Below, piece after piece: positions 24,331-36,057 of a DNA stretch of 64,000 bases (position 1 is its first letter; each line of letters starts with the position of its first letter). Source of the stretch: Monilinia fructicola (lineage: Eukaryota; Ascomycota; Leotiomycetes; Helotiales; Sclerotiniaceae); NCBI GenBank assembly GCA_008692225.1, contig VICG01000004.1, positions 2,046,501 through 2,110,500 of the forward strand, given 5' to 3'. The translations under genes were made by a program, and so were the position numbers. The notes below the pieces were generated by a model. The model made no database searches. It was not told the DNA's origin and saw only the letters and a list, made by a program, of their open reading frames with translations.

Positions 24331-26126
24331 ATGGCGTCCCCTTCACGACCAGCGCCGCCAGCTACCAATGGCATGTCTATTACAGAGTATGCACGGCAGC
24401 ATACTCGCCCCCAAAACACGTTTCGTGGCTGCTCTAGAATTACAGACTATGAGGTTATGGGGAAGATCGGAGAGGGTACCTTTGGAGAAGTACACAAGGC
24501 CAAATCCAAGAAGACGGGTATGGTTGTTGCTCTAAAAAAGATCCTGATGATCAACGAGAAGGATGGGTTCCCTATTACAGCACTTCGTGAGATTAAGACG
24601 CTCAAACTTCTTTCACATACGAACGTCTTAAGTTTGGAGGAGATGGCCGTCGAGCACCCACAAAAGAATACCGATAAAAAGAAGAAAGCTATTATGTACA
24701 TGGTCACTCCATATTTTGACCACGACTTATCGGGCCTTCTGAAGAATCCAAACATCCACTTTACAGAACCGCAAATAAAGTGTTATATGTTGCAGTTACT
24801 CGAGGGCATGCGCTTTATTCACGATAACCATATCCTTCACCGGGACATCAAAGCCGCAAATATTTTAATCAACAACAAAGGCATACTTCAAATCGCAGAT
24901 TTTGGTCTGGCGCGACACTATAATGAACCTGTACCAGTTGCAGGAAAGGGAAATGGAGTAGCTAGTGCGCATTATACTGTTGTAGTGGTTACAAGATGGT
25001 ATCGTCCTCCGGAACTGTTTTTGGAACTGCAAAACTATACTCCAGCGATCGATATTTGGGAGTTGGGTATGTTTCATTTAGCTCCTTGTTTTTGAGGTTG
25101 TGACTAATAGATATCCAGTTGTGTTTTTGGCGAAATGTTCCTTGGGAAGCCAATTCTCCAAGGCGAGAGCGAAGAACAGCAGCTTAAACTTATTTTTTGA
25201 TTTGTGTGGCACTCCTAATGAGGAGAATATGCCAGGGTGGAGGTCACTTCCCAAAGCTCAGGGCCTCAACTTCAGCCCACCACGTCCTTCGACTCTGGCA
25301 CAGAGATTCCGGGAACAAGGCTCTGGCGCTATTTCATTATTGCAGGAGTTACTGAGGCTCGACTGGAAGAAGCGTACCAACGCGATTGATGCCTTGAAGC
25401 ACCCATACTTCCGAAATACGCCATTACCTCTGAAACCGCACGAAATCCCAATCCTAGAATCATCACATGAATTTGATTCAAAACAACATCGGGGACAAAA
25501 ACAAGCTCCACCACCCCCAAAGGGAGGCGATGTTGGAATGGGCCCGGACCAATGGGATCGAAATGGCAGTGGGGCAGGATATGATAATTATGCCAGTCAT
25601 CGAAGTCACCAAAATGGCCGTTACCCTCCTACACATGGTGGCTATCGAAATGGAGGTCCACCACCTCCATCTTACGAAGACCGCAAACCAGCGTGGAGAC
25701 GTGATGACCGCGGTTTTACCACCACGTCCACCACCTACAGATTTTGCTTATGATGGAGGAAGATCGGATCAGCATGGTCATCGATCTAGGTCCCAAGATC
25801 TTGATGGTCGCGGCCATCGCGATCGTGATCACGCACCCCTTCCCCGCAGTAGGGCAGGAGGAGGCGGTGGGAATGTCGATACGTACATCCCCAGCTACAA
25901 TACGAACCGACGAGCACGAGACGACCGCCTTCCACGAGATGATCGTCCACCACGAGATGACCGCCGAGACGATCGCCCAAGACACAGCAACGGAACTAGA
26001 CACGAATATGACAGTCGAGGTTCGCGTGATAGTCGAAGTCGTACTCGCAGTCCTAATAATGATCGTGGGAGGGATCGATATAGAGAGCGTGAACCGTTAG
26101 GAGACCCTTACGCGCACCGTCGTTGA
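24331..26126 (+). CDS. BUR1: BUR1-type cyclin-dependent kinase (CDK9 group), frameshifted
   Basis: Nuclear kinase that phosphorylates the Pol II C-terminal domain and Spt5 during elongation; works with a Bur2-type cyclin. Exon 1 (24331-25066) has the P-loop IGEGTFGEV, catalytic Lys in VALKKI, the helix [12 protein letters not shown], catalytic loop [17 protein letters not shown], and WYRPPE. Exon 2 (from 25119) continues [25 protein letters not shown], then the kinase end [10 protein letters not shown] and a long Pro, Gly and Arg/Asp-rich tail ([13 protein letters not shown]) ending AHRR. Three one-base discrepancies: at the exon 1 end (G run 25065-25067 looks one short), T run 25193-25198 (one too long), and 25712-25713 (extra G). 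With those the protein is continuous and of normal length. Confidence 0.92.
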
Positions 26127-27183
26127 TGTTTCATGATCTCTCGTTCGGTTGTTACGTTATAATTCTGTTCATTTAGCGTGCGTTGGGGTTTGTGGCGGCG
26201 GAGACAATCACCTGAATGATACACACTTAGTCGTTCATAAGAAAAGGAGTCTTAGGGATTTGGTTTGGTTCTTGGTTTTGGCTGTATCATTTTGGCGTTA
26301 TTAGTTTTCTTCAGCATCAAGGGAAGGGGGAGGGATGCTTATAGTACCAAGGAATGGATAGGGGCCGGCTACTGGCTTGCTGTTTGGCAATTATCGAACA
26401 AGCAAGCTTACGACTTTTTCAATCCCTACATTTACTCGGCGGGCAAAACAGGACTTGTATTCATTACTGGAGGATGGGTTGAGCCGTGGAAAGATGATCG
26501 ATCAATGCTCCTAGTCGAAGAAATCACATGACTCGACAAGGGATGATCGGTGAATTGGAACAAAGAATCTTCACTTTTTCATGAAATGGGTGTCTTAGCT
26601 ATGCACCCTAGAGATACCTATCTGCATACCTAGGAACTTCGCTTTTGTATTATTGTACATACCCTATCACATCACACATAATATTGGAAATCAAGAAGAA
26701 AGTGAACAATCCGACTCCTTCATCTACAGGTCCCAATTTCTCACAGAGGATGTGCCAAAGAGCCTGAATAACTAACTGCATGTCCTACCTTACACGAAAC
26801 CGTCGTTAGGTTATGCGAATTCCGGAAGCCCTTATCAGATCGGTAGAGGTTTGTTTACCTTCGTTGATATTACGCATGTCCCATGTACGTTGGCTAGCAG
26901 ACTTGATGCTTCGTTGCAAGAAGGCAAGAATACGTTCTATGAAGTCATCGTATGATGGTAATGTCATGTTACAAAATGCGCCCGTTTCCCTTTGTGAATC
27001 ATACCGCGATGCCATGCTTGCAAATTGCCATGGCCTTTCTGATATACCCCAACTCCAACCTATGCTTGCCAGCCCGATGATGCTGTTGAATTCAGCAATT
27101 GGAAACACCCACCATTAAACACAATATCAATTACGCTTCCTTTGTGGTGGCGGTACTAATCTAAGATGATGTTAATTTCGCGT
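26127..27183. other. Intergenic region with one weak minus-strand frame
   Basis: About 1.06 kb. A minus-strand frame at 27108-26806 (100 codons; SYDDFIERILAFLQRSIKSA, then a possible GTAAAC donor) has protein-like composition, but no known domain and no supported start or end. The plus-strand frame at 26265-26531 begins with a hydrophobic segment but nothing else supports it. Confidence 0.35.
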
Positions 27184-28975
27184 TCACTGCCATGGTGTTT
27201 GAGCCGGGTTCTCATACTTCAGAAGTTCGAATTCATTATATCTCTTCAAGTATTTGTTACCGCGTCTATAGGCCTTTAATAAATCACCAGGATGTCTATG
27301 GCGAACAGGTGCGCTGTCTACGAGTTTGATGACTTTGTTTGCATCGTGGAACATGGGATCAAAAACCAAAAGATTCTCAGTGCCGTCAATTTGTTTCTCG
27401 TATCCAATAATTGTCATTGAGTGGCCTTACGTGTGTTAGTTAGCCCTAAACAAGGGGGAGCTACAGAGTTTACCCGGATGCTGGAAGTATATTGGAGGGA
27501 GCGAGGTCTCTCTGACTTTGGATTCAAAATCGACACACAGCCATCGAGGAAGTACTCCTCCACTTTTTGATATAAAAGATTGGCCGCCGGGGTCTCTCCT
27601 CTCTCCTTTCTGGTTTTCAGGGCCACGGTATCGCATCTAAGAATACGGTCAGTCCAACAAAAGGTGCAAACGGACCTTGAAAAAAAAAAGAACATACTGA
27701 ATTCCTAGAGAGCAAAACATTGCTTGAGCCTATTTATTTGCGTTAGTTATGTGACATGATAGCAAAATACGGCAGAAGAGAAAGAGAAAGAGAAAGAGGG
27801 TATACTCACATCTGGAGTTCCAATATATACTTCCTTGTGCCACGAATTCCACCAGTTTCTATGCGACCCTGGGAGTTAATTCCTTGATCCCAAGCATTCT
27901 CAATATACTCTTGGATGTCGAAAATCGATGGAACCTTATCATGGAAGACATTATGACCTGGGAACTGAGACCTAACAATGTACGAAGACAACATTTGAAT
28001 ATTTCTATAGCCACAAAAGCCCCCTAATGATACCATTAGCAGCGGGAGCTCGGTAGTTAAAGAGGATACTTACCCTCTCTTAGTAGTTTTGAAACATGGA
28101 GGACGGCTGGGTCGCACAGGTAAGCATATAGCTGACCGCACGATCTTGATCGAGAAGTTGAGCAAGCACGGGAATGATACCGTCGGCTTGGTTTGGGCAA
28201 TATTTGACCCTCCGTAACTGTCCATCCGCATTAATTCTGTTGATTGTCTTATACTGGCCATCTGCTTGCAGTAATTTCACAAGCCATTGCGGCATTTGCT
28301 TTTCATTTGCATGAGGGCCAAGCTCTGCTTTCTGTTCATAATTGGAGTCAACATCATGTGACATGGGATATTTGGTAAAGGAATGACCTACACCTAACTG
28401 CCGGGGACCCTTGACAGGAGCTTTAGGCTGGGATTTGAGCGAGATATCAGGCATTTTTAGAATATCCTTCCATGCCTTCGTCGCGACGTGTGGTGTTGAT
28501 GATTCATTTCCTTGAACTTCGTAATCATGTTCATCATCGATATTTCGAAGTGCATGTGAGAGCTTTGTACCAAAACTAGCATCTTTGCCAACATCTGACG
28601 CATCACCCTTCCTAGAATTCTGTGATATAGGAATGTTCAATTCCATGTCGCCATCTTCTTCGCCATGCATCTCGATATGACTATCAAGCTCACTAAACAA
28701 TACCATTTCACCACATCCATCAACAGGACAGTCGGCGTAGTCAATATCATCTGGATCAACCATGGCGATAACACTTGCACTATCTTTGGCTACAAATGGC
28801 GACTCGCCTTCCGCATGCAATGTTTCCATATGTAACTTTTCCCTCATCAGCAAACGGTACTTCTACTCTCGACCGAGTACCACGAGACTCTGAAAGATGA
28901 ACAAACCATTATTTGATATTCGCTTTCTGTTTTATACCCACAAAAGGGACAAAGGATATCTGGTACGTCCGACAT
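27184..28975 (-). CDS. Peptidase C78, ZUFSP/ZUP1 (Mug105) family
   Basis: Cysteine protease of the UFM1-protease-like family; human ZUP1 is a K63-chain deubiquitinase tied to genome stability, and S. pombe Mug105 is the yeast member. Exon 1 (28975-28907) supplies CPFCGYKTESEYQIM; exon 2 (from 28835) supplies HMETLH, completing a C2H2 finger. A second finger follows (CPVDGCGEM...HIEMH). The catalytic domain begins ELGPHANEKQMPQWL, with nucleophile Cys in GGFCGYRNIQM, His in GHSMTIIGYE and Asp in LLVFDPMF. Later exons start near 28023, 27727 and 27637, with a last exon 27427-27184. Frame breaks at about 28125-28132, 27816-27824 and 27535-27560 are short length changes, some of them 2 bp in AT or GT repeats. 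Family is firm; exact residues there are not. Confidence 0.88.
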
Positions 28976-29414
28976 ACTCGACTTGCTTGCTTTCGTGTAT
29001 CTGTTGTGCTAGAGAATGGAAGGGTCACAAAGGGTGTGAGTGTGGCTGAGAACGACAAAGACGTCAGGTCCGTATAATGAAGTATGCAACCAGGTAAAGG
29101 AGGGTTTGTATGAGGAAGAAGTGAATTTCATGTGCGGTGACAACTTCGGTTTATTGTTATTTGTACACCCAAGATGAGAACAAATATAATTACTTATTTA
29201 TCAACGGATATCAGAACGATTGTGAAGAAGGGGAATGAGGGGATGAGATTAAATTAAATTGATGCTTTTTTGGTTTGGTTTGGTTGACGGCGATTTGGTT
29301 GTTATAACAAGGCTACCGACCGACCGATCGATATGATATTTATTACTGGGTACTTATTAGGTAGGTACAAGGAGGTCCACGGGTGGAGGAGATACTAGGT
29401 AGTTCTATTCTGGT

Positions 29415-29486
29415 ACGGTGAATGGTGAGTGGTGAGTGGTGAATGGTGAGTGGTGGTGGTGAGTGGTGAGTAGTGAGTGGTGAATG
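29415..29486. repeat. GGTGAATGGTGAGT-type minisatellite
   Basis: Imperfect 7-bp units (GGTGAGT, GGTGAAT) repeated about ten times. Confidence 0.85.
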
Positions 29487-29548
29487 AGTGCTGAGTGGAG
29501 TGAAGGAAGATTGATGACAAACATGGAAAGTACAGTACTCCGTACATA

Positions 29549-29779
29549 CTCTCCCCCCCCGGAATAAATGTTAATTGATGGATCCTCCCCAGTTTGCTTC
29601 ATCTGATTGGTTATAATCCTTTGCACAAGCCAGATTTTGATCTTTTAGTTGAATCAGGGTGGAATTTAGCAAATTTTTATCCTTGAGCTGTGGCAAAATC
29701 GAGGTCCAATGATAAAAACTATTTGCTAGATTTATATGGGCCGACCCATACTTTAACATTTATTCCGGGGGGGGGAGAG
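29549..29779. mobile_element. MITE candidate, TA-flanked, 26-bp terminal inverted repeats
   Basis: The left end CTCT-C8-GGAATAAATGTTAA (29549-29574) is the reverse complement of the right end (about 29753-29779), differing by one C in the C run (8 versus 9). The dinucleotide TA lies on both sides (29547-29548 and 29780-29781), as expected of a Tc1/mariner target-site duplication. The 231-bp interior has no open frame of note, so it would depend on a transposase elsewhere. The family is not one I recognise. Confidence 0.75.
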
Positions 29780-29807
29780 TACAATACAATACAGACGGGG
29801 CCATAGT

Positions 29808-29841
29808 GATACGTGATACGCGATACGTGATACGTGATACG
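29808..29841. repeat. GATACGT tandem repeat
   Basis: Five near-perfect 7-bp units (GATACGT, GATACGC) lie about 30 bp past the MITE end. Confidence 0.8.
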
Positions 29842-29926
29842 GAGCTCCGGTACGAATGCGAAAGTTCCCCTCAGTTGAAGTTAAAATTTGGGTCTTCATT
29901 ATGCAAAATGGATGGATGGGTTCATT

Positions 29927-29998
29927 GGGATGGGATAGGATGGGATGGGATGGGATGGGATGGGATGGGAATCACGGGATGGGAATCACGGGATGGGA
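29927..29998. repeat. GGGAT microsatellite
   Basis: Pentanucleotide GGGAT repeated about eight times, then GGGATGGGAATCAC units. Confidence 0.85.
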
Positions 29999-30555
29999 TT
30001 GGTCAGGATTGGATGACATGAATGATCCATGGATAGATGAATAAAGTTTCTATATACTGTACTCCGTAGAGATATCAAACACAAATAAGAAGTCAGAATC
30101 GAGAAATAAGAAATATGAAAGGATTTATGCTTGTCCAAATTTGATTAATAATAGCTTTTCGATCATCTTCCTTACAGTATACCCCGTATGATGGATACAA
30201 TTCATGCATATAATAATACTGTAATAAATATAATACCTACTCTGTACATCTATACATACATACCTAGGTACATACACACACATACATAATCGATCCTCTT
30301 ATCAAAGTGTTCCAAAGGTTTACAATCATAAAACTTGAAGCTAGACTATATCCAACTTATAATCCCGAAGATCAATTCGGATCATTATCGGCAACAGCCC
30401 GGTATCTTATCGGATATGGGGTATAAGTGGGATGCTGCAAGGCTGACCAATTGAATAAAATCCCCTTCACAATTCAAATTTATTTTCTGTTATATCAACC
30501 TTTACTTAACCATTTCACTTCATTATACATAGGTCCGCGGGTATCTAAGCATTAT

Positions 30556-30622
30556 AGAATCTTTGCTATAGAGTCCTGCTACAGAATCTTTGCTCTAAAA
30601 TCTTTGCCATAGAATCTTTGCT
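30556..30622. repeat. AATCTTTGC tandem repeat upstream of the hydrolase gene
   Basis: AATCTTTGC occurs four times (starting 30558, 30585, 30599, 30613; spacing 27, 14, 14) in the last 75 bases before the start at 30633. It lies in the 5' UTR or core promoter. Confidence 0.75.
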
Positions 30623-30632
30623 TAATTTCAAC

Positions 30633-31690
30633 ATGTCTCCTCGATTGCTATCACCCACACTCCTTCGGGCATGTCGCAGGAATTACTCTACACCTAGCAT
30701 CGTTCCTCTAGCATTTGATCTTCACGAACCGGCTAAAAGCCTCGTCTACTGCTCCGCGAGCCATCATCTTCATGCATGGTTTATTTGGATCGAAGAAAGA
30801 ACAACAGGAGCATTAGTAAGTGAGCTTTCCTTGAGAATCCGTCTAATCGCTTTCGCGGTTCACTGATTGTCGGTTTCAGGGCTCTGGCAAGAGATCTAGG
30901 AAGACCTGTTTATGCTGTTGTGAGTCACATCTCTGGAGGGCCTTCTAACGAAGAACATGCATTGAGAGAAGAATAGGATCTGCGAAATCACGGCGACTCA
31001 CCACATCACCCCAAACACGATTACACGGCTATGGCCGCCGACGTAGCTGGTTTCATAAACGAGCATAAGCTTACCGAACCTACACTGATAGGTCACTCAA
31101 TGGGTGCAAAAACCGCAATGGCGTTGGCCCTTCAGTCGCCAGAAATGGTCGAAGATATCGTATCGGTGGACAATGCCCCCATAGATGCGGCACTCCTCAG
31201 TAACTTTGCAAAATACATCCAAGGCATGAAGAAGATCGAAGAGGCAGGAGTCTCCAAACAAACCGAAGCCGACAAAATCCTGCAAGACTATGAAGAGGAG
31301 CTTCCCATTCGCCAATTCCTCCTTGGAAACCTCATGCGTACTGAAGACAAGACGCAGAAGTTCAAGGTTCCCCTTAAAATTCTTGGAAGTGCATTGGATA
31401 ACTTAGGCGATTTCCCCTTCAAAGATCCAGATTCGATACGATTCAACAAACCTACATTATTTGTTCGCGGAACGCAGAGCCACTATGTGCCAGACGAAGC
31501 ACTTCCTATCATAGGCAAATTCTTCCCTAGATTTGAACTAGCCGATATAGATGCTGGCCATTGGGTAATTTCAGAGAAGCCGGAGGAATTTAGACAAGGT
31601 TTGTCTTTCCGTTCTTGTGCGCCAAATTGAGGACCTTCGCTGACTGATGTGAAAATAGCTGTTGTAGAATTCTTGACACCAAAGGAATAG
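30633..31690 (+). CDS. Mitochondrial alpha/beta hydrolase, ABHD11/Imo32-like (frameshifted)
   Basis: Serine hydrolase of the ABHD11 group; yeast Imo32 is the mitochondrial counterpart. The N-terminus MSPRLLSPTLLRACRRNYST fits a mitochondrial presequence. In other frames follow STAPRAIIFMHGLFGSKK, ALARDLGRPVYAV, LRNHGDSPHH, then the nucleophile elbow GHSMGAKTAMA, VDNAPID, and the catalytic-His region DAGHWVISEKPEEF. Introns: 30821-30879 region, 30919-30975, and 31602-31658 region; the last exon ends VVEFLTPKE. Two length changes in exon 1 break the frame: A run 30735-30738 (one A too many) and around 30791-30803. With them corrected the enzyme is complete, about 300 residues. Tail to tail with the Rab gene, 192 bp apart. 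Confidence 0.88.
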
Positions 31691-31882
31691 AAGGTTAAAA
31701 CTGTACGGTCTATTGCATGTATGTAAAGGGGTATCTGCCATAAGCTCATGCCATCCAAGAGAATAATACCCACGTAACGCCTCCCTCCGTGTACTTCCGC
31801 TTTGTATTCGTGTATCCGCATACCCAACATCATAGAACGCGTGAAAACCCCATTATTCGACTTGCAGTGAGACCATAGATTC

Positions 31883-32845
31883 TAGCAAGCGCAGCCCGAA
31901 GTATAGCTATTGTTTCCACCGCCAATCGTAACCTATGAGACACCTCGTCAGTAATATGTCCTCTCCGGTTGTTCCTTTTATGCCCTTCCTTCCAACAATG
32001 AGAAGAAGCCCAACTTACGCCCCCCGACTTCCTCTGTCCCCCTTTGACCAACTCAGGTCGCTTAACAACCTCCCTCACCACCCCCTCAAAAACCGCCTTC
32101 ACGCCCTCCCTCGTCTTACTACTACACTCCCCCCACCCACAAATATTAACACCCCTCTCCCTCCAACTCTCTGCCAACAGCTTCCCCTCCTCCTCACTGA
32201 CCATTCTCCTTCCCTTCCCACTACCCCCCTCCTCCCATCGCCCTTCCCCTCCCCTCCCCCAAATCACACTTCGTCCCCACAACCCAAAAAACACACCCAT
32301 CCACCGCGTTCCCCTCAGCCTCCTCAACCCACCTCCCCATGCTATTGAAACTCTCCCGATTCGTCACATCATAGACGAGAATCACCGCGTGCGCACCGCG
32401 ATAATAAGAATTCGAGAGCGTGCGAAATCGCTCTTGGCCCGCCGTATCGAGGAGGTTGAGTCTGTATGGCTTTCCGTGGATCGAGAGGGTTTTCAGCTTG
32501 CGGGTGGCGGACGTGTTAGCGCGTATACACTCTCGACGCGCATGCGTCTCCATTCGCAAGTGCAGAGAGAGGCACCCAAGGTGGATAAGAACAAGGTAGA
32601 ACCAACCTTGAAATCAACTCCAATAGTGGCAGTGCTACTCTCGGAATCAAATTGATCGTCACAATACCGTATGAGTACTGATAAACCCAAGATACTATTA
32701 GCACAAGCATAGGCTCTCATCTCATCCCACCTGGGACATTAAGATGCACAAGGCGGAATTGGGTCATACATGCGGATTTGCCCGCTCCCGATGGGCCTAT
32801 CAAAAGTATTTTGAGAGTTGGTATGGATTCGTCGGATGCCATCAT
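31883..32845 (-). CDS. Rab-family small GTPase, Rab18-like
   Basis: Membrane-traffic GTPase. Exons 32845-32770, 32677-32607, 32496-32019, 31932-31883. G1 GPSGSGKSAL (the Gly/Ser-rich loop is P-loop like), switch I STATIGVDFK, G3 LLDTAGQERF, G4 TKCD, then an effector region and a tail whose final exon gives SGCAC, a CxC motif for double geranylgeranylation. VDFKLKTLSIHGKPYRL resembles Rab18 (VDFKVKTI). Exon 3 changes frame at the G run (coding strand) 32224-32229: the first frame stops after MGGGG while SGKGRRMVSEEEGKLLAE continues in the next. One base restores it. Exon 3 is strikingly G-rich on the coding strand compared with neighbours. Two adjacent start ATGs exist (32845, 32842). Confidence 0.88.
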
Positions 32846-33192
32846 GAAAATATTAAAAAGCACTACAGAGGAACAAAACTTCTACAGCTGGAGTCGAGGT
32901 CGAGAAAACAGTTGAGAGGTTTGGTGGAGGAAAGAGGTTTGGGACATATTAATCACAACGTCACTCGCTAAAAGCAAGGCTGAATCAAAAAATGGACCAC
33001 GCCACCATGGCATGCATTCACGTGGTTCATCCTCATAGGCACCCGGTTTTTTGCATTTTTTTGACATTTTTGGAATTGAATGATAGCCCTTTGCTATATG
33101 TGATGCAAAGTCACGCCTTATATTGCCCAAAGCCCAGACTTGACTACATATCATGCACCATCAAACCCAAATCACATAACATCATCTCTTAT
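32846..33192. promoter_or_regulatory. Rab gene promoter / RPS1 3' flank
   Basis: 347 bp between the Rab start and the RPS1 stop, both genes on the minus strand. No gene seen. Confidence 0.4.
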
Positions 33193-34274
33193 TTAAACTT
33201 CCTCCAACACCTTCTCCTTGAATTCTCTCTCAACCTTTTGTCCTTGCTCATCTGTGTTTGACTCGCCGTGGAGGTTAAGAAGAGCACCAAGGTCGAACTT
33301 TGGTGCCTTCAAAAGCTTAACTTTTCTGATGTGAACCTAATGAAAGATTAGTACGTGTCGTTCGCACTCTCAATTTAATGTAACATACGTTTTGTAATGG
33401 GTAGATGCCTTGGGTAGCCTTCTCAATCTCACGACCGATAACCTCTGGGATGAGCTTGGCGGTGAGTTGAGTGAGAGTGCAGGTGCTAGCCTCACGTTGG
33501 ATAATCTCGGTCATCTTCTTGCGGATAGCCCTGATTTGGGAAGAAGCAGCGTATGTGGTCTTCTTGATTTGGTTAGGTCTGCGCTTGGTGAAAGCGATGG
33601 CGAAGAGGCGGAGGAGGTAGTCGTCGGTGGTCTTGACGGTGATGTTGGCCTCGATCAAGGATTGCCACTTTCGGACAAGAGATCTGAGCTTGTCGGATGT
33701 GAAGTCGAGACCGTGGAAGTTGGTCAAGCAGTTCTTTCCTTGAACCTCATCGACACGGAGCTTAACCTTGCGGAAAGCGTGGTCCTCATCCTTTTGCAAA
33801 TCGGCCAAAGAGACCTCGAAGATTTCTTCCCTTCAATGCGTCGTTGGCGTTCTTGAGACCGGTAGTTCTGTTGACGAGGGTCTTTCCGACACTGTAAAAA
33901 TTATTAGATATAATTCGAAGGATAGGTAAGTAATGGGATTGTCGTACTCTCTGATTTGGAATGAAGATGGTGCCTGTAATGAATATTGTCAGCTTCTGCA
34001 GAGGGATTTTTACGTTGAAAAATCAAACATACCTTGATTTGGTACCAATCTTTACGGGTGAAGGGATCCAAGGTCTTCTTCTTCAAACCCTTCTTGCCCT
34101 TAGAGAGACGCTTATTCCTATCGTGCTGTCAGATTCCATATTCTCGATAGCTTTGCCCCTCGTCTTCCATCTTCCTTCAATTGTCGCGCGTCCGCTGTAT
34201 TTCGATATATCCATTGCGGAATCGAGAGAATAGTATAAAAACAGTGAGAAGATTACTCACTTTCCGACAGCCAT
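33193..34274 (-). CDS. RPS1: 40S ribosomal protein S1 (eS1, S3Ae), frameshifted
   Basis: Small-subunit ribosomal protein eS1. The first exon is 14 nt (MAVGK, 34274-34261). Further exons give [24 protein letters not shown], then [17 protein letters not shown], a long exon [22 protein letters not shown] through [21 protein letters not shown], and a last exon [16 protein letters not shown] ending KEKVLEEV. Residue order and length match the family. In the second-to-last coding block the sequence reads AAGAAATCTTCG where AAGAATCTTCG would keep LKGRIFEVSL in frame: one extra A at about 33821-33825. As an essential, normally single-copy protein, this is best explained as an assembly error. Confidence 0.95.
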
Positions 34275-35375
34275 GATTGCGATAAGTTACCTATTCGCCG
34301 ACTGAGATTGAATTGTTGATGGGCGTTGGTGGTGGTCTGGTATGAAATTCAGAGAGAGGTCTTCAGTCAAACTTTTGAAATGTGCGTAAATGAAAATTAA
34401 GCGAGTTGAATTTTAGTGGTCCAAGCGCTAAGCGTCAAAAAAAGGGACTTTTTGACTTAGGTGGTGAAAATTATCAAACGAGAATCCAATTCTCACTAAA
34501 AGGTAAAGTACGTACTTGTATACCCGACATCATTTCAACGAAGAAATAAATGAATCAATTTTGAAAGTTTCTCTCTAAAAAATATTACCATTGAATGGGT
34601 GAATGAATCCATCAAGAACTTCATAAGCTCTATTCACCTACCCATGAATGATCTGTCATTGCCAAGTGGCATTTGTATAAATGCCATCTAGAAGTCGAGC
34701 AATCAATTCTCTAGGAGATCATTGAATTCACCAAAGACGAATTTGCGGCGTTGGCGACTAGGTAATAAAATCAAGTATCAAGTCAACCATATACCTCTTT
34801 CGAATAAGGAATCACTTTCTCGTTGTTGTATCATTAAAATATCATATTTGGGGGTTAAGTAGAACCATCTAGGCATGGAATGGTAAACATGCACAGTTGT
34901 ATTGGACCTGACCAGACAAAGATCGCTTAATTCGTGTAGATTGCTCCTTGAGAATTACAAATATATCAAACTTTCGTGGTTATATTGTACTGAATTGGTG
35001 CTTACGCATAGCAATTTTAGGGCAATTGTTGGAAGTTGCGTCTTCATATTGACACCATAGGCCTGATCCAATATCTCATAGTGTCAGTAGCTATATCACC
35101 AAGTGTTTCCAATTTCGCACACGCAGGTTCGTGACTGTACTCCCTCGTGCTATTTTCTCTCGTCCCGGGTCTACTATATCTTGCTGTCTAACTAGCAACG
35201 ACTGTAGCAGCAGCGAAAGATTGCTCAAATCTGTTTGTCAAATTTCGTGTAAAGTCCAACTCCCTAGAAGCTCCAGCTACCTATTATATCATGAGAGAAG
35301 CCTTAGTTTGCAGCATTAGAAAATAAAGTCACACCATGCATTATCCAGCCCACGAACAATCAAACAGTATCTGAA
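34275..35375. other. RPS1 promoter and gene-poor DNA
   Basis: 1.1 kb upstream of RPS1. AT-rich, with no open frame of interest. The RPS1 promoter should lie in the first few hundred bases. Confidence 0.5.
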
Positions 35376-36057
35376 ATAATCAAATGCACACAAAATCAAT
35401 TTCTTTCTCCAGCAAAAAATCCGCTACATGCAGTGGCGCCCCCACAGCTTGGGTGCACTCAACCAATATCAATAGATGCAATATCGTTAATCGTTCGAGC
35501 TTTACTAAGGATACAGTCGTCAAACCAATTTGGCCACATAGGATGTGGTTTACGATGGGGCGATGTGTACTGAACCTTAGAAACTCTTGAAACAATAGTA
35601 TTGAATAGCCGCGTTTCCAAAGTTGGAGTTGTTGGATTGCCAATTGGCAGTGAGTTTCTTCAGTCGCACAATGAAACCCAAATTGCCAGCTGGATAATGT
35701 CCAATGCATCTTGGAAATAGATGGTATTCTCCCTCCTCCAGACCACATTGTAACCACAAAGTTGTCCTAGTCTCCGGTGAAATCTTCCAGGCGAGCAAAT
35801 TTGATGAACAGGATCTGTTTCTACCTCCAAGAGGCGGCTCCGAGTTTGGTAAGAGTACGGGACCATCTACCACGTAAATTATACATATCTCAAACTTATC
35901 CGGGCTCTGGATGGCCTTTCCGGCAATGTTCTTCAGGGATAAAAACCCATCACTTATACTCCAGGGCTTTCCCAGCAACAAGTTCAATTTCAGAAGCCGG
36001 CGAAATCTGCGTCTCAAACTTATAATATACCCAATCAACCGCCAATCTTCCATCCAT
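35376..36057 (-). pseudogene. Possible degraded or frameshifted gene, unknown function
   Basis: A protein-like reading can be followed on the minus strand, but in pieces. From the ATG at 36057 one frame gives MDGRLAVDWVYYKFETQ and SEIELVAGKALEYK, then a stop. The next frame continues FLSLKNIAGKAIQSPDKFE, VVDGPVLLPNSEPPLGG, then GEYHLFPRCIGHYPAGNLGF; a third frame stays open to 35380. Composition is that of a soluble protein of about 220 residues. I do not recognise a family. It could be a gene with the indel errors seen elsewhere, a relic, or chance. Confidence 0.3.

Larger units (their letters stand above)
28976..30632. other. Repeat-rich intergenic region
   Basis: 1.66 kb between the divergent C78 and ABHD11-like genes. 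It holds several microsatellites, a MITE candidate (29549-29779) and a tandem repeat just before the hydrolase start; these are listed separately. No gene seen. Confidence 0.6.

Noticed and set aside
31935..32655. Long Pro/Ser-rich plus-strand frames
   Set aside because: They are antisense to the well-supported Rab gene.
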